Assembly (NCBI GenBank): GCA_902547755.1
Contig: CACCPA010000003.1
Span: 1-64,000, forward strand
Origin: Halieaceae bacterium
Lineage (GTDB): Bacteria; Pseudomonadota; Gammaproteobacteria; Pseudomonadales; Halieaceae
Direction of reading: 5' to 3'
DNA length: 64,000 nt
The notes under the pieces are model-generated. The model did not search any database and was not told the DNA's origin. It saw nothing but the letters and a program-made list of their open reading frames with translations. The position numbers were made by a program, and so were the translations under genes. Below are positions 36,042-47,604 of the stretch, one piece after another. Position 1 is the stretch's first letter. Every line of letters starts with the position of its first letter.

Positions 36042-38066
36042 GTGGCAAAGCAATTCGAACTGCAATCCAGTTACAAACCCGCCGGTGATCAACCGGGGGC
36101 CATCGAGCAGCTGGTAACTGGTATCGCGGCTGGCCTGGCTTCCCAGACCTTGCTGGGGGTCACGGGTAGCGGCAAGACCTTTACCATGGCTAATGTTATT
36201 CAAAAGCTCCAACGTCCCACGATTGTGATGGCCCACAACAAGACACTGGCAGCACAGCTCTATGGAGAGTTTAAGGAGTTCTTTCCTAAGAACGCCGTTG
36301 AGTACTTTGTCTCTTACTATGATTATTACCAGCCAGAGGCTTACGTACCTTCGTCCGATACCTATATCGAGAAAGATGCGCAGGTGAATGATCACATTGA
36401 GCAAATGCGCTTGTCGGCGACCAAGGCCTTACTCGAGCGGCCAGATTGTTTAGTGGTCTCCACGGTTTCCTCGATTTATGGACTTGGTGATCCTGAGTCC
36501 TACTTCAAAATGGTGATGCACCTCTCGCGCGGTGAAATCATCAACCAACGAGGTATCTTGCGTCAGCTGGCAGAGTTGCAATACACCCGCAACGATCTCG
36601 ACTTTAAGCGCGGCACCTACCGCGTTCGCGGTGATGTCATCGACATCTTTCCAGCAGACTCAGACGAGCTAGCAATTCGCGTCGAGCTTTTTGACGAGGA
36701 AATTGAAAATATTTGCAGTTTTGACCCGCTGACAGGTGCCGTTGTTGAGAAACTGCCACGCATTACCATTTTCCCCAAAACACACTATGTCGCGTCGCGT
36801 GACACGATGTTGGGCGCAGTCGACCTTATTGAAGAAGAGCTCGAGATGCGGGTGAAACAGCTGAAAGAATCCCAGAAACTTTTGGAGGCGCAGCGGTTGG
36901 CACAAAGAACCCGTTACGACATCGAAATGATACGGGAGCTGGGCTATTGCCAAGGTATTGAGAACTACTCACGCTATCTGTCGGGTAGGGCGCCGGGAGA
37001 GCCTCCACCCACGTTATTTGAATATTTGCCAGACAACGCGTTGCTCGTTGTTGATGAGTCGCACGTCACCGTCCCGCAAATAGGAGCGATGTACAAGGGT
37101 GACCGCTCCCGAAAAGAGACATTGGTGGAGTATGGCTTCCGGCTCCCGTCGGCGCTTGATAACCGCCCCATGAAGTTCGAGGAGTGGGAGCTGATGTCTC
37201 CGCAGGCAATCTATGTCTCAGCGACGCCTGGCGCTTATGAAAATGATCATGCAGGAGCGACGGTAGAGCAGGTGGTCCGACCCACAGGACTGGTCGATCC
37301 GGTTGTGGAAGTAAGACCTGCGAGCACCCAGGTTGATGATTTACTTGCAGAGATTCGTGAGACAACTGTTAAAGGCGATCGGGTCTTGGTGACAACGCTG
37401 ACCAAGCGTATGTCTGAAGACTTAACCGAATACCTAAATGAGCACGATGTACGGGTGCGATATTTACATTCAGATATTGATACGGTCGAGCGGGTTGAGA
37501 TCATTCGAGATTTACGGCTGGGGCATTTCGATGTTCTTGTTGGCATCAACCTGTTGAGAGAGGGGTTGGATATGCCTGAAGTATCGCTGGTCGCGATATT
37601 GGATGCGGATAAAGAAGGATTTTTGCGAAGTGATCGTTCATTGATTCAGACCATCGGTCGTGCAGCCCGAAACCTCAACGGGCGGGCTATTTTGTACGCT
37701 GATGTCATGACCGGTTCCATGGAGCGCGCTATTAATGAAACCCAGCGACGCCGAGACAAGCAGCTGGCGTTCAATGAAGCGAACGGCGTAGTTCCTAAAG
37801 GCATCGAAAAATCAGTACGCGATATTCTCGAGGGTGCGCGACGTATGCCAACCAAGGCTCGCGGTGCGCGTGACACTAAAGTCACAAATGATGGAATTTC
37901 ATTTGCTAAGGATGTGATGAGCATGACTCCCGCGGCGTTGTCGCGTAAGTTGACAGACTTAGAAAACACTATGGCTGAGCATGCGAAAAACTTGGAGTTC
38001 GAAGAAGCGGCCGCTGTCCGCGATCAAATAGCAGAGCTCAGGCAAGTCGCGTTCGTGGGCGCGTAG
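36042..38066 (+). CDS. uvrB: Excinuclease ABC subunit B
   Basis: UvrB is the damage-verifying helicase-like subunit of nucleotide excision repair. It has the P-loop [12 protein letters not shown], the beta-hairpin [12 protein letters not shown] that clamps [11 protein letters not shown], the helicase motifs [15 protein letters not shown], and a C-terminal UVR domain ([13 protein letters not shown]) that contacts UvrC. The frame is open to 35958, but homology begins at [17 protein letters not shown], so I use GTG 36042, giving 674 residues. No clear ribosome-binding site and no CTGT-N8-ACAG LexA box are seen upstream. Confidence 0.95.
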   Translation: MAKQFELQSSYKPAGDQPGAIEQLVTGIAAGLASQTLLGVTGSGKTFTMANVIQKLQRPTIVMAHNKTLAAQLYGEFKEFFPKNAVEYFVSYYDYYQPEAYVPSSDTYIEKDAQVNDHIEQMRLSATKALLERPDCLVVSTVSSIYGLGDPESYFKMVMHLSRGEIINQRGILRQLAELQYTRNDLDFKRGTYRVRGDVIDIFPADSDELAIRVELFDEEIENICSFDPLTGAVVEKLPRITIFPKTHYVASRDTMLGAVDLIEEELEMRVKQLKESQKLLEAQRLAQRTRYDIEMIRELGYCQGIENYSRYLSGRAPGEPPPTLFEYLPDNALLVVDESHVTVPQIGAMYKGDRSRKETLVEYGFRLPSALDNRPMKFEEWELMSPQAIYVSATPGAYENDHAGATVEQVVRPTGLVDPVVEVRPASTQVDDLLAEIRETTVKGDRVLVTTLTKRMSEDLTEYLNEHDVRVRYLHSDIDTVERVEIIRDLRLGHFDVLVGINLLREGLDMPEVSLVAILDADKEGFLRSDRSLIQTIGRAARNLNGRAILYADVMTGSMERAINETQRRRDKQLAFNEANGVVPKGIEKSVRDILEGARRMPTKARGARDTKVTNDGISFAKDVMSMTPAALSRKLTDLENTMAEHAKNLEFEEAAAVRDQIAELRQVAFVGA

Positions 38067-38110
38067 TATGGTGCCCGAGGGCAGTCAGTTGTGATCAGGG
38101 GGAATGTGAT

Positions 38111-38362
38111 ATGAAAAACGTCTGGGTTTTGATCGCTTTATCTCTGTGCCTAGGAGTCTGCACCTTCACGACCGACTAGGGCTACATACGCTGTTTGCAA
38201 GGCTTTAACGATACGGGATCAGGTATCAAAGTGTCCCCGGGCGCTGCCGCCACAATAATAGGTGCCGGTACAGCACTTGCTCGGTCTGGATTGGTAACAT
38301 TCATAATCGCAACTATTCAAGAAAACACTAGCGTCACCATGCGCGATAGATTTTTGTTATAA
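38111..38362 (+). pseudogene. Small lipoprotein-like ORF interrupted by a TAG codon
   Basis: AGGGGGA (38097-38103) precedes ATG 38111. The first 22 residues, MKNVWVLIALSLCLGVCTFT and TD, look like a lipoprotein signal with lipobox LGVC, then a TAG stop occurs at 38177. The same frame continues for 60 more codons with a Gly/Ala-rich hydrophobic stretch (AAATIIGAGTALA) and ends at TAA 38360-38362. TAG differs from TGG (Trp) by one base, so a recent nonsense mutation would explain the pattern. It fills most of the 364-bp gap between uvrB and the oxidase gene. Homology is not recognised. Confidence 0.4.
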
Positions 38363-38363
38363 T
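38355..38363 (+). promoter_or_regulatory. Extended -10 promoter of the alternative oxidase gene
   Basis: TGTTATAAT: a perfect TATAAT (38358-38363) with the TGn extension. No matching -35 box is seen, which is usual for extended -10 promoters or promoters that need an activator. The leader to ATG 38431 would be about 60 nt. Confidence 0.55.
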
Positions 38364-38430
38364 GGATACGCTGAGGCGTGCCGCGCTACGCATGCCAGTT
38401 CCGTACACACATTCATGTGAGGATTAGATA

Positions 38431-39081
38431 ATGGACTTGTCTGACAAGTTTGCACGTGGACAAACTATGTTTTTTAGATTTTTTGCGGACGCATTTTTTT
38501 CCAAGCGCTATGGGCATCGAGCTGTGGTTCTTGAAACCGTTGCGGGGGTCCCGGGTATGGTCGCGGGTATGTGGATCCATCTCAAAAGTCTTCGCCAGAT
38601 GAAAACTGGGTACGGACCGATTATTCGTGAGCTCTTAGCGGAAGCTGAAAACGAGCGAATGCATCTTATGTTTTTTATTGAGATCGCAAAGCCAAATTGG
38701 CTAGAGCGTGCTTTGATTCTTAGCGCACAGGCAATTTTCTGGAACTACTATTTCATATTTTATGTGTTTTTTCCTAAAACGGCTCATAAGATGGTGCATT
38801 ACTTCGAGGAGGAGGCGGTCAGCAGCTACACCAATTATTTAGAGTTAATTGAGGAGGGTCGGATTGAAGATGTGCCTGCGCCTCAACTAGCGATCGAGTA
38901 CTACAATCTCTCGTCTGAGTCCAAATTGAGCGATATGATCAAATGTGTGAGGGCTGACGAGCAGCATCATGCCGATGTCAATCTCCGCATGGCGGGTGGT
39001 CACACGAAGGGAGAGCCAAAGATCTCGACAGATGCAAGCCAAGCAACGGGCGACCCCAATGCTAACGGGGTCCAAGCTTAA
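38431..39081 (+). CDS. aox: Alternative oxidase (ubiquinol:oxygen oxidoreductase)
   Basis: AOX is a di-iron, membrane-bound quinol oxidase that reduces O2 to water without pumping protons and resists cyanide and NO. The 216-residue protein has all four ligand motifs: LETVAG (Glu35), NERMH (Glu75, His78), EEEAV (126-130) and ADEQHH (Glu177, His180). Between them lies the hydrophobic AIFWNYYFIFYVFFP, which would rest in one membrane leaflet. The N-terminus lacks the long plant-type presequence and the last 25 residues are polar. It stands alone between uvrB and thrS; GAGG precedes the ATG. Confidence 0.92.
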   Translation: MDLSDKFARGQTMFFRFFADAFFSKRYGHRAVVLETVAGVPGMVAGMWIHLKSLRQMKTGYGPIIRELLAEAENERMHLMFFIEIAKPNWLERALILSAQAIFWNYYFIFYVFFPKTAHKMVHYFEEEAVSSYTNYLELIEEGRIEDVPAPQLAIEYYNLSSESKLSDMIKCVRADEQHHADVNLRMAGGHTKGEPKISTDASQATGDPNANGVQA

Positions 39082-39222
39082 AAAAATGGATTCACCGCGT
39101 TAACATTGACGCATATTTAGGTAGTAGACAGAATTAGTTGAAGTGCGCCTAATGTGCATTGAGGTGGTCTTCAAATAAACAAGCAGTGCACCGTAGGTAC
39201 TGCCACTGATTAAGGAATGTAT

Positions 39223-41154
39223 ATGCCGGTTATTACCCTTCCCGACGGATCCTCTCGTCAATTTGATAATGCAATCACGGTTTACGATGTCGCGGCAGAC
39301 ATTGGTGCGGGGCTTGCCAAAGCAACCTTGGCGGGCGTCTTGGACGGTCGTGAGGTCGATGCTAGCTATTCCATTGATAGCGACGCCGAGCTGCGAATCA
39401 TCACCAGTCGCGATGATCAGGCGCTTGAGATTTTGCGGCACTCAACCGCACACTTACTGGCGCAAGCAGTGCAACAGCTATTTCCCGGCACTCAAGTCAC
39501 CATTGGGCCGACTGTGGAAGACGGCTTCTATTACGACTTCGCATCTGACCACAGCTTTTCGCTCGAAGATTTAGAAAAAATTGAATCGAAAATGCAGGCC
39601 TTGGTGGCCGATGACCTCCCGGTATCGCGTCTTGTCTACTCTCGCGAGCAAGCCGTAGAAATGTTTCGAGAGATGGGTGAGCACTACAAGGTAGAAATCA
39701 TCGAGGAATTGCCTGAGGGCGAGGAGATCTCGGTGTATCAGCAGGGCGACTGGATGGACTTGTGTCGCGGGCCTCATGTGCCGAGTACCGGTAAGTTAGG
39801 TGCTTTTAAGTTAACGAAAGTAGCCGGTGCCTACTGGCGGGGCGATGCCAACAATCAGCAGTTGCAGCGGATTTACGGCACTGCTTGGTCCTCACCTAAA
39901 GAACTCAAGGCGTATTTGAATCGTATCGCTGAGGCAGAGAAACGCGATCACCGAAAAATTGGCCGAAAATTGGGCTTGTTCCATTTTGCCGACGACGCAC
40001 CCGGCTCCGTATTTTGGCATCCAAAGGGTTGGACGCTGTTTCGCGAGCTTCTGGAGTACATGCGCGGCCGACAGGACGCGGCGGACTATGTTGAGGTGAA
40101 TACACCAGATGTCATGGATCGTAGCCTGTGGGAGACATCCGGGCACTGGTTTAACTACCGAGAGAATATGTTCTCAACTCAAACCGAGGACGAGCGCATT
40201 TTTGCGTTAAAGCCGATGAACTGCCCAGGCTCTGTGTCGATGTTTGCGCAGGGTTTGAAGAGTTATCGGGATCTGCCGCTGCGCATGGCTGAGTTCGGGA
40301 AAGTGCACCGGTATGAGCCATCGGGAGCCTTGCACGGGCTGATGCGTGTGCGTCATTTCACTCAGGACGATGCGCACATCTACTGCACTGAGACGCAGAT
40401 GGAGCAGGAGTGCATCGATGTCGTCGCGCTTGTCCTGGATATCTACAAGGACTTTGGCTTTGATGATGTTGTCATTAAGCTATCTACGCGACCTGAAAAT
40501 CGTATTGGCTCAGATCAGGTCTGGGACAAGCTCGAGGGAGCGCTCAGTAATGCGCTCGATGTGATGGGTTTGGATTACGTATTGTTTCCTGGAGAGGGCG
40601 CATTTTACGGTCCCAAACTGGAGTTTGTTCTTCGCGATGCCATCGGGCGTGACTGGCAATGCGGCACCTTGCAGGTCGACATGAACTTGCCCGAGCGCTT
40701 CGACATCACTTACGTTGATGAGGACGGTAACAGGGATAAGCGTCCTGTGATGTTGCACCGAGCTCTCTTTGGTTCGTTGGAGCGCTTTATTGGGATTCTG
40801 ATCGAGCACTTCGAAGGCAATTTTCCTGTATGGCTAGCGCCGCAGCAAGCGGTGGTGGTCACCATTACCGATAAGCAGAGGGACTACGCCGAAGATATAG
40901 TGAGCATGTTAAAGGCGGGCGGTTTCCGGGTTGCGACAGATCTCAGGAATGAGAAAGTAGGCTTTAAGATTCGAGAAGCCGAGCTCTCTAAGATGCCTTT
41001 CGTCTTGGTTGTGGGCGAGAAGGAGCGCAAGGCGGGCACGGTCGCGGTTCGAGGTCGTCACGGTGCTGACCTCGGTGTCATGTCGATTGCCGACTTCGCC
41101 GCACATTTGCAGACCGAAATCGCTAATAAATCAGTCGTTAACAAGACCCCTTGA
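39223..41154 (+). CDS. thrS: Threonine-tRNA ligase
   Basis: ThrS charges tRNA-Thr. The 643-residue protein has an N-terminal TGS domain ([13 protein letters not shown]), the zinc editing domain with [10 protein letters not shown], the class II catalytic core with MNCPGSV and a C-terminal anticodon-binding domain ([12 protein letters not shown]). I use ATG 39223 because AAGGA lies 6 bp before it; ATG 39217 is too close to that site. It begins the thrS-infC-rpmI-rplT-pheS-pheT-ihfA block. Confidence 0.97.
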   Translation: MPVITLPDGSSRQFDNAITVYDVAADIGAGLAKATLAGVLDGREVDASYSIDSDAELRIITSRDDQALEILRHSTAHLLAQAVQQLFPGTQVTIGPTVEDGFYYDFASDHSFSLEDLEKIESKMQALVADDLPVSRLVYSREQAVEMFREMGEHYKVEIIEELPEGEEISVYQQGDWMDLCRGPHVPSTGKLGAFKLTKVAGAYWRGDANNQQLQRIYGTAWSSPKELKAYLNRIAEAEKRDHRKIGRKLGLFHFADDAPGSVFWHPKGWTLFRELLEYMRGRQDAADYVEVNTPDVMDRSLWETSGHWFNYRENMFSTQTEDERIFALKPMNCPGSVSMFAQGLKSYRDLPLRMAEFGKVHRYEPSGALHGLMRVRHFTQDDAHIYCTETQMEQECIDVVALVLDIYKDFGFDDVVIKLSTRPENRIGSDQVWDKLEGALSNALDVMGLDYVLFPGEGAFYGPKLEFVLRDAIGRDWQCGTLQVDMNLPERFDITYVDEDGNRDKRPVMLHRALFGSLERFIGILIEHFEGNFPVWLAPQQAVVVTITDKQRDYAEDIVSMLKAGGFRVATDLRNEKVGFKIREAELSKMPFVLVVGEKERKAGTVAVRGRHGADLGVMSIADFAAHLQTEIANKSVVNKTP

Positions 41155-41303
41155 TTGGCATAAATACAAGGCATTAGCACCGCCTAGTGCCTTGTTATCC
41201 CGCGCTGTTCACTATAAAATCGCCGCCCTATTTTGGGTGGTGAGTGCGTCTTTACTGATTTCTTAAGCCGCGAAGCCGATACCCGTGTGTGGAGAGAGTC
41301 AGT

Positions 41304-41831
41304 ATCAAGAACGATAGCAAGAGCAAAAGAGCTCTGACGAATGAGCAGATCGAAGCACCTATGGTGCGATTGATCGACGCCGATGGCAGCCAGGTCGGTA
41401 TTGTCTCAAATGCGGAGGCAATGGAAAAAGCCGACGCGGCGGGCATGGATCTCGTGATGATGGCAGACGGTGAAACACCTGTTTGCAAGATCATGGATTA
41501 CGGCAAGCACATTTTTGAAGCAAAGAAGCAAAAAGCGGCTCAGAAGAAGAAGGCCAAGCGCACACAGATTAAAGAAATGAAGTTTCGTCCGGGAACGGAC
41601 GAAGGCGATTACCAGGTCAAACTCCGTAATTTGGTCCGGTTTTTAGAAAACGGTGATAAAGCCAAGGTCACGTTGCGTTACCGTGGTCGTGAGATGGCTC
41701 ACCAAGAGCTCGGTATGGAAATTCTCAAGCGAGTTGAGAGTGACCTCGGCGAGTTGGGTGCTGTTGAACAGTTTCCAAAAATGGAAGGTCGTCAGCTGAC
41801 GATGGTGATAGCGCCCAAGAAACGAGGATAG
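41304..41831 (+). CDS. infC: Translation initiation factor IF-3, probable AUC start
   Basis: IF-3 keeps 30S subunits free and checks start codons. The N-domain (residues about 5-75) and C-domain with [21 protein letters not shown] and [10 protein letters not shown] are complete. No ATG stands near the beginning. GTG 41289 has no ribosome-binding site, whereas ATC 41304 has GGAGAG about 7-9 bp upstream. IF-3 rejects non-canonical starts and represses its own AUU start in E. coli, so an AUC start fits the family. If GTG is used the protein gains 5 residues. Confidence 0.93.
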   Translation: MKNDSKSKRALTNEQIEAPMVRLIDADGSQVGIVSNAEAMEKADAAGMDLVMMADGETPVCKIMDYGKHIFEAKKQKAAQKKKAKRTQIKEMKFRPGTDEGDYQVKLRNLVRFLENGDKAKVTLRYRGREMAHQELGMEILKRVESDLGELGAVEQFPKMEGRQLTMVIAPKKRG

Positions 41832-41867
41832 TGGCCCGTGAATGCCCTATTGCTCGGTTGATGAAAC

Positions 41868-41892
41868 GCTCTTACAGGAGACTGGAAAGAGC
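41868..41892 (+). promoter_or_regulatory. Hairpin between infC and rpmI, possible L20 operator element
   Basis: GCTCTT pairs with AAGAGC across a 13-nt loop, 20 bp before the rpmI start. In E. coli L20 binds the rpmI leader and represses rpmI and rplT. The location fits, but I cannot show the rRNA-like fold. Confidence 0.35.
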
Positions 41893-41912
41893 CTTAAGCA
41901 GGAGTATCTAAG

Positions 41913-42107
41913 ATGCCAAAAGCCAAAATTCACAGTGGTGCCGCTAAGCGGTTCAAGAAGACGGCCAGTGGTTATAAGCGCAAGAGTGCTTATAAGAGCC
42001 ACATCCTGACGAAAATGACGACTAAGCGTAAGCGTCAGCTTCGAGGCACATCAATGATTCATAAGTCCGACGTGGTGCTTGTGGATCGTATGTTGCGCGC
42101 CAAGTAA
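41913..42107 (+). CDS. rpmI: 50S ribosomal protein L35
   Basis: A 64-residue, very basic protein with the L35 signature [20 protein letters not shown] and [17 protein letters not shown]. It is a small structural component of the large subunit. It lies between infC and rplT as usual; AGGAG precedes the ATG. Confidence 0.97.
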   Translation: MPKAKIHSGAAKRFKKTASGYKRKSAYKSHILTKMTTKRKRQLRGTSMIHKSDVVLVDRMLRAK

Positions 42108-42133
42108 TCGTTAAGTTCTTTAGGAGATAAGAC

Positions 42134-42493
42134 ATGCCTCGTGTAAAACGTGGTGTCACGGCTCACCGTCGACACAAGAAAATTCTCAAGCAAGCAAAGG
42201 GTTACTACGGCGCGCGTTCACGTGTGTTCCGTGTGGCCAAGCAGGCCGTCACTAAAGCGGGGCAGTACGCTTATCGTGACCGCCGCCAGCGCAAGCGTCA
42301 GTTCCGCGCGCTCTGGATTACGCGTATTAATGCGCAGTCACGTGCAAACGGTATGACCTACAGCAAGTTCATCAATGGTCTCAAGCGAGCTGAGATTACT
42401 CTCGATCGTCGCGTCCTCGCTGATCTCGCTGTCCACGATAAGCCAGCATTTGCTGCAGTGGTGGAGCGTGCTAAAGCTGCACTCGCAGCTTAA
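42134..42493 (+). CDS. rplT: 50S ribosomal protein L20
   Basis: A 119-residue basic protein: [20 protein letters not shown] with the [18 protein letters not shown] helix and [12 protein letters not shown]20 is needed early in 50S assembly and acts as translational repressor of its own operon in E. coli. AGGAGAT precedes the ATG. Confidence 0.98.
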   Translation: MPRVKRGVTAHRRHKKILKQAKGYYGARSRVFRVAKQAVTKAGQYAYRDRRQRKRQFRALWITRINAQSRANGMTYSKFINGLKRAEITLDRRVLADLAVHDKPAFAAVVERAKAALAA

Positions 42494-42564
42494 TTGCAGT
42501 TTACGGGCTACCGACTGCAATAGTGCAGAGCGATAATCAGAAGGAGGCTACGGCCTCCTTTTTT
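42493..42564 (+). terminator. Hairpin and terminator between rplT and pheS (possible attenuator)
   Basis: Two structures follow rplT. ATTGCAGT (42493-42500) pairs with ACTGCAAT (42514-42521), and AAGGAGGC (42541-42548) pairs with GCCTCCTT (42553-42560) with a TACG loop and a T-run. The second is a good intrinsic terminator. In E. coli an attenuator with the pheM leader peptide lies here; no convincing Phe-rich leader is seen, so it may be a simple partial terminator. Confidence 0.75.
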
Positions 42565-42588
42565 GAATGAGTGGAGCGTGAGTAATAA

Positions 42589-43608
<1,020 letters not shown>

Positions 43609-43617
43609 GTTAGCACG

Positions 43618-45987
43618 ATGATTATTTCGGAACAGTGGCTTCGTACCTGGGTTAGTCCTCAGGTTACGACAGACGCTCTGAGCCACAAGCTGACCATGAT
43701 TGGCCTCGAGGTCGACAGTGTCGCGGGGGCGGCTGAGGCGTTCTCGGGTGTTGTCGTGGCACAGATTATTTCGGCTGAGCAACATCCTGATGCCGACAAG
43801 CTGCGGGTCTGTACAGTCAATGCTGGCGACGAGACCGTGCAGATTGTGTGCGGTGCACCGAATGCCCGTGCAGGCCTCGTGGCACCACTCGCCAAGGTGG
43901 GGGCAGTGCTGCCCGGCAACTTCAAGATCAAGAAAGCCGAACTCCGCGGTGTGGAGTCTCAAGGCATGCTCTGCGCGGGCGCTGAGCTGACTATTTCTGA
44001 AGATAACGATGGTCTGATGGAGCTTCCCGCTGACGCGCCCATTGGTGCCGACATTCGGGAGTATCTTTCGCTTGACGATCAGGTCATTGAGCTAGGTCTC
44101 ACACCGAATCGAGCCGACTGTCTTAGCATTCGCGGCGTTGCCCGCGACGTGGCGGTTGCTTTTGATGAAGACTTACATGAGCCTGCGATACCGCCCGTTG
44201 AAAGTACGATTGCCGACACCCTCCCAGTCACTATTGACGCCACGGCGAAATGCCCAAGATATCTGGGTCGTGTCATCAAAAACGTTGACCTATCGCGTCC
44301 CACACCGGACTACATGCGTGAGCGCCTAGAGCGGGCTGGGTTGCGGTCGATTGACGCGGCAGTCGACGTCACTAACTACGTTTTACTGGAACTAGGTCAA
44401 CCCCTTCACGCCTTCGATCTTGATCGGCTAACTGGCGGGATTGTTGTCCGCGAATGTAAGCCAGGCGAGGTCTTAACGCTCCTCGATGGTACTGAGCAGA
44501 CGTTACAGCCTGGGACCTTGGTAATTGCTGATCACGCTAAACCGTTGGCTCTTGCAGGTATTATGGGTGGTGCGGACAGTGGTGTGGCCGAGTCTACAAC
44601 CAATCTATTCCTTGAGAGTGCCTTCTTCACGCCGCAACTGATGGCGGGAAGAGCACGGTCGTACGGATTGCACACAGATGCATCTCATCGTTACGAGCGC
44701 GGTGTCGACTTTCAGCTGCAGCGCGACGCGATGGAGCGCTCGACACAGTTATTCATTGACGCCGTGGGTGGTGAAGCAGGCCCCGTGACAGAGGTGGGCT
44801 CCGATGCCGATCTTCCGGTGAACGAAGCTGTCCTTTTGAGAGAAACGCAAATTGAAAAGCTTCTGGGCATTAGCGTGGATCGTGTGGAGATAGAGCGCAT
44901 CCTAGAAGGCCTTGGCTTCTGGGTTGTTGGGCATGAGCGAGGTTGGTTGTGTACTGCCCCCAGTTGGCGGTTCGATATGGGTCTTGAAGTGGACCTTATT
45001 GAGGAGATCGCCCGTATCGTTGGCTTTGATGCGATCCCAGCGCAGCCGATAAAGGCGAGTCTTATTCCAGTTGGAGTTCCCGAGACACGCCGTGCGCTTC
45101 GTATGGCGAAGAATGACCTTGTTGCAAGGGGTTACTTCGAAGCTGTGACTTTCAGCTTTGTTGCGCCGGAGGTGCAGGCTTATTTTGATCCCGAGCTTTC
45201 ACCCATCCCCTTGAAGAATCCTATATCAGCTGATCTTGCGGTGATGCGCACCAGTCTCATTCCCGGCTTGTTGAAGGCGATCGCGCACAATGCCAGTCGA
45301 CAGCAGAGCCGTGTTCGGTTGTTTGAGACGGGCCTCAAATTTATCCCGAGCGAGGGCGATGCTGAGCAGATTCCAATGCTGGCACTCGCGGTTTCGGGAT
45401 TGCGAGACACTGAAGGCTGGTCAACGGAGAAGGTGGTGGCTGACTTTTTTGATGTGAAGGGAACCGTTGAGGGTTTGCTCGCGAATCTGGGTGATCGACT
45501 GACCTTTGAGGCGTCTGTTTTCCCCGGGCTTCACGACGGGCAAAGTGCTGCGATCTTGGTAGACGGTAAACCCGTTGGACGTATCGGTGCAGTGCATCCG
45601 AGCGTGCGTAAAGCCATCGGCATTCCGGCTAACACGGTTGTTGCTGAGGTACTTCAATCGGTTGTGACTGAGGTCGCCATGCCTGCATACGACGATATTT
45701 CCAAATATCCCGAGACCCGTAGAGATCTTGCATTGGTGGCTGATAAGGGTATTGCCTCGACGGAGGTGCTCTCGACTATTCGCATCGCTGCTGGAACCTT
45801 GCTTACCAAATTAGATCTTTTTGACGTCTATGAGGGAACTGGCTTGGCAGAAGGGAAGAAAAGTCTGGCCATCGGTTTGACATTCCAAGATCAAAGTCGC
45901 ACTCTCGACGAGTCCGAAGTATCAAGTGCCATAGACCAAGTGCTTGATTCATTGAGAGAAAACTTGGGTATCGAATTGCGAAGCTAA
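43618..45987 (+). CDS. pheT: Phenylalanine-tRNA ligase beta subunit
   Basis: PheT, 789 residues, supplies structural, editing and anticodon-binding domains. Visible are the N-terminal tRNA-binding OB domain ([21 protein letters not shown]), the B3/B4 editing core ([19 protein letters not shown]), the B5 region and a C-terminal ferredoxin-type anticodon-binding domain beginning near [15 protein letters not shown]. The ATG lies 9 bp after pheS, and ihfA follows after 7 bp. Confidence 0.97.
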   Translation: MIISEQWLRTWVSPQVTTDALSHKLTMIGLEVDSVAGAAEAFSGVVVAQIISAEQHPDADKLRVCTVNAGDETVQIVCGAPNARAGLVAPLAKVGAVLPGNFKIKKAELRGVESQGMLCAGAELTISEDNDGLMELPADAPIGADIREYLSLDDQVIELGLTPNRADCLSIRGVARDVAVAFDEDLHEPAIPPVESTIADTLPVTIDATAKCPRYLGRVIKNVDLSRPTPDYMRERLERAGLRSIDAAVDVTNYVLLELGQPLHAFDLDRLTGGIVVRECKPGEVLTLLDGTEQTLQPGTLVIADHAKPLALAGIMGGADSGVAESTTNLFLESAFFTPQLMAGRARSYGLHTDASHRYERGVDFQLQRDAMERSTQLFIDAVGGEAGPVTEVGSDADLPVNEAVLLRETQIEKLLGISVDRVEIERILEGLGFWVVGHERGWLCTAPSWRFDMGLEVDLIEEIARIVGFDAIPAQPIKASLIPVGVPETRRALRMAKNDLVARGYFEAVTFSFVAPEVQAYFDPELSPIPLKNPISADLAVMRTSLIPGLLKAIAHNASRQQSRVRLFETGLKFIPSEGDAEQIPMLALAVSGLRDTEGWSTEKVVADFFDVKGTVEGLLANLGDRLTFEASVFPGLHDGQSAAILVDGKPVGRIGAVHPSVRKAIGIPANTVVAEVLQSVVTEVAMPAYDDISKYPETRRDLALVADKGIASTEVLSTIRIAAGTLLTKLDLFDVYEGTGLAEGKKSLAIGLTFQDQSRTLDESEVSSAIDQVLDSLRENLGIELRS

Positions 45988-45994
45988 TAACAAC

Positions 45995-46294
45995 ATGTCC
46001 GCATTAACGAAATCAGAGATGGCCGATAAGCTCTTTGAGGAGTTGGGTCTTAACAAGCGCGAAGCGAAAGAACTAGTGGAGCAGTTTTTTGAAGAGATTC
46101 GCATCTGTCTCGAAAATAACGAACAGGTGAAACTCTCCGGCTTCGGCAACTTTGATCTTCGTGATAAAGGCTCGCGTCCCGGTCGTAACCCTAAGACGGG
46201 TGAAGAGATCCCCATTTCCGCTCGACGTGTTGTTACCTTCAAGCCCGGACAAAAGCTCAAAGCCCGGGTAGAGAAGATGCAAAACGATGCTTGA
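45995..46294 (+). CDS. ihfA: Integration host factor subunit alpha
   Basis: IHF-alpha forms the DNA-bending heterodimer with the IhfB at 16651. The 99-residue protein shows [44 protein letters not shown] and [15 protein letters not shown]. It is joined to pheT as in enterobacteria and Pseudomonas. The 3' end overlaps the next gene by 8 bp. Confidence 0.96.
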   Translation: MSALTKSEMADKLFEELGLNKREAKELVEQFFEEIRICLENNEQVKLSGFGNFDLRDKGSRPGRNPKTGEEIPISARRVVTFKPGQKLKARVEKMQNDA

Positions 46295-46646
46295 GCCCAC
46301 GCACAACAACGAACTACCACCTATCCCAGGAAAGCGCTATTTCACCATTGGTGAAGTCAGCACTTTGTGTGCCGTGAAGCCGCACGTGCTTCGCTACTGG
46401 GAAGCCGAGTTTCCACAGTTAAAGCCGGTCAAACGCCGTGGTAACCGACGTTATTATCAACGGGGTGACGTAGAGCTAGTTCGGGCCATCCGCGGTCTGC
46501 TCTATGAAGAGGGTTATACCATCGGTGGTGCGCGCCAGCGTTTGACCAGTGAAGACGGCCCTAACCCGGTGGAGGTCATGTCAGCGGTGAGCGATAGCCT
46601 TAAAGATTTGCAAGCGGCAAAGTCCGTGCTTCAACTCGACGACTAA
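46287..46646 (+). CDS. MerR-family transcriptional regulator
   Basis: A 119-residue MerR-type protein: winged helix-turn-helix [28 protein letters not shown], wing [16 protein letters not shown], then a short helical tail without metal-binding cysteines. An orthologue follows ihfA in Pseudomonas and other gammaproteobacteria, directly before tRNA-Pro as here. Its targets are not known to me. ATG 46287 overlaps ihfA, so it is co-translated. Confidence 0.9.
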   Translation: MLEPTHNNELPPIPGKRYFTIGEVSTLCAVKPHVLRYWEAEFPQLKPVKRRGNRRYYQRGDVELVRAIRGLLYEEGYTIGGARQRLTSEDGPNPVEVMSAVSDSLKDLQAAKSVLQLDD

Positions 46647-46671
46647 GATTCCCTAACGCCACTAATACCCG

Positions 46672-46677
46672 TATACT
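46672..46677 (+). promoter_or_regulatory. -10 element of tRNA-Pro
   Basis: TATACT followed by a GC-rich stretch (TCGCGGCC) 11 bp before the mature tRNA. The -35 region (TTCCCT at 46649-46654) is poor, so part of the transcription may come from the operon upstream. Confidence 0.45.
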
Positions 46678-46687
46678 TCGCGGCCTT

Positions 46688-46764
46688 CGGGGCGTAGCGC
46701 AGTCTGGTAGCGCACCACACTGGGGGTGTGGTGGTCGCAGGTTCAAATCCTGCCGTCCCGACCA
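46688..46764 (+). tRNA. tRNA-Pro (GGG)
   Basis: A 77-nt tRNA with acceptor CGGGGCG/CGTCCCG (one G-T wobble), D-arm GCGCAGTCTGGTAGCGC, anticodon stem CCACA/TGTGG around a loop with anticodon GGG, T-arm GGTTCAAATCC and an encoded CCA. A run of six T follows. It lies 41 bp after the MerR gene, as in Pseudomonas. Confidence 0.97.
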
Positions 46765-46899
46765 TTTTTTCTACGCTCACAAGGCAGCCTGTTTTGATCT
46801 GGATTGCTCTACTCTAGCTCCCAAAGTTGAAGCGCTCAGCTAAGTTCGTGGACAGGTAATTCGTTACTGCTATGTGCTAACTGCCTTTGGATTTCCTAG

Positions 46900-47319
46900 T
46901 TACTCAGAAGGCTGGTGCTGTAGCGTCTCTACCATATTGCACTTAGGGAGGAGCTCGCCAGCGAATAGCAATGTTGTATCACTCTTCCTGTATTTTGCGG
47001 ATAGCTGACCTTGAATGCTCTTGTAGTAAATCGCCTCAGGGGACTCACTTTTCGTCGCAGTGTAGTTTCTGGCCCAGGGGTCATTTTTTGCGAATTGCCA
47101 ATATCTTGGATGTTTATCGGCTCGATAATCGTCCTTATCCGCGACAAAAATCTCCACATAGTTGAAATTCGAGTTTTCAAAGATGGCCACTAGTGGCGTT
47201 TTTTTCTCGTCAGCTGTGCACAACATATATTTTTCATTTGCCTGATTTGCGAGCCCGGGCGAGCTGATTGTTTGTACACAAAAACACGCTAATAGTGTGA
47301 TTACAGTTCTCTTACACAT
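46900..47319 (-). CDS. Secreted protein of unknown function
   Basis: A 139-residue protein with a Sec signal peptide (basic MCKR, hydrophobic VITLLACFCV, cleavage near GLA-NQ). The mature part of about 115 residues has two cysteines (MLCTADEKK and LPKCNMVE) that could form a disulfide and is rich in Tyr and Trp. I do not recognise the family. It is AT-richer by eye than its neighbours and lies 135 bp beyond a tRNA gene, which may hint at transfer. The start is weakly supported. Confidence 0.6.
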   Translation of the reverse strand: MCKRTVITLLACFCVQTISSPGLANQANEKYMLCTADEKKTPLVAIFENSNFNYVEIFVADKDDYRADKHPRYWQFAKNDPWARNYTATKSESPEAIYYKSIQGQLSAKYRKSDTTLLFAGELLPKCNMVETLQHQPSE

Positions 47320-47604
47320 CGTAAAGCTCGTAGTTAACCTTGTAACAAATTAGGCTTCCCGTAAGATTAAGCTCGAAAAAGCGTTCGTAGACTCGAGGTG
47401 CCATATCACCATGGCGCTCGGCAGAAAGCTCGAGCGAGTCTGTAATAAGGGCGATCTCGTTCGCGGTGTCGGTCATCAAGGGCTAGTACCGAGGGGTGCT
47501 GTAGGGTGTCCGTTGACGCGCTTTATGGCGCGCAGTGTCCCCATGCTCAACTTGGTGATGCGAGGGCAGTCACATCGGTATAAAGGCACCACAGTTTGCT
47601 CTGG

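Noticed and set aside
42523-42570. 15-codon frame with two Phe codons before pheS, as a pheM-like leader
   Set aside because: No ribosome-binding site; the Phe codons are just the T-run of the terminator, so ribosome stalling could not control its folding in the usual way.
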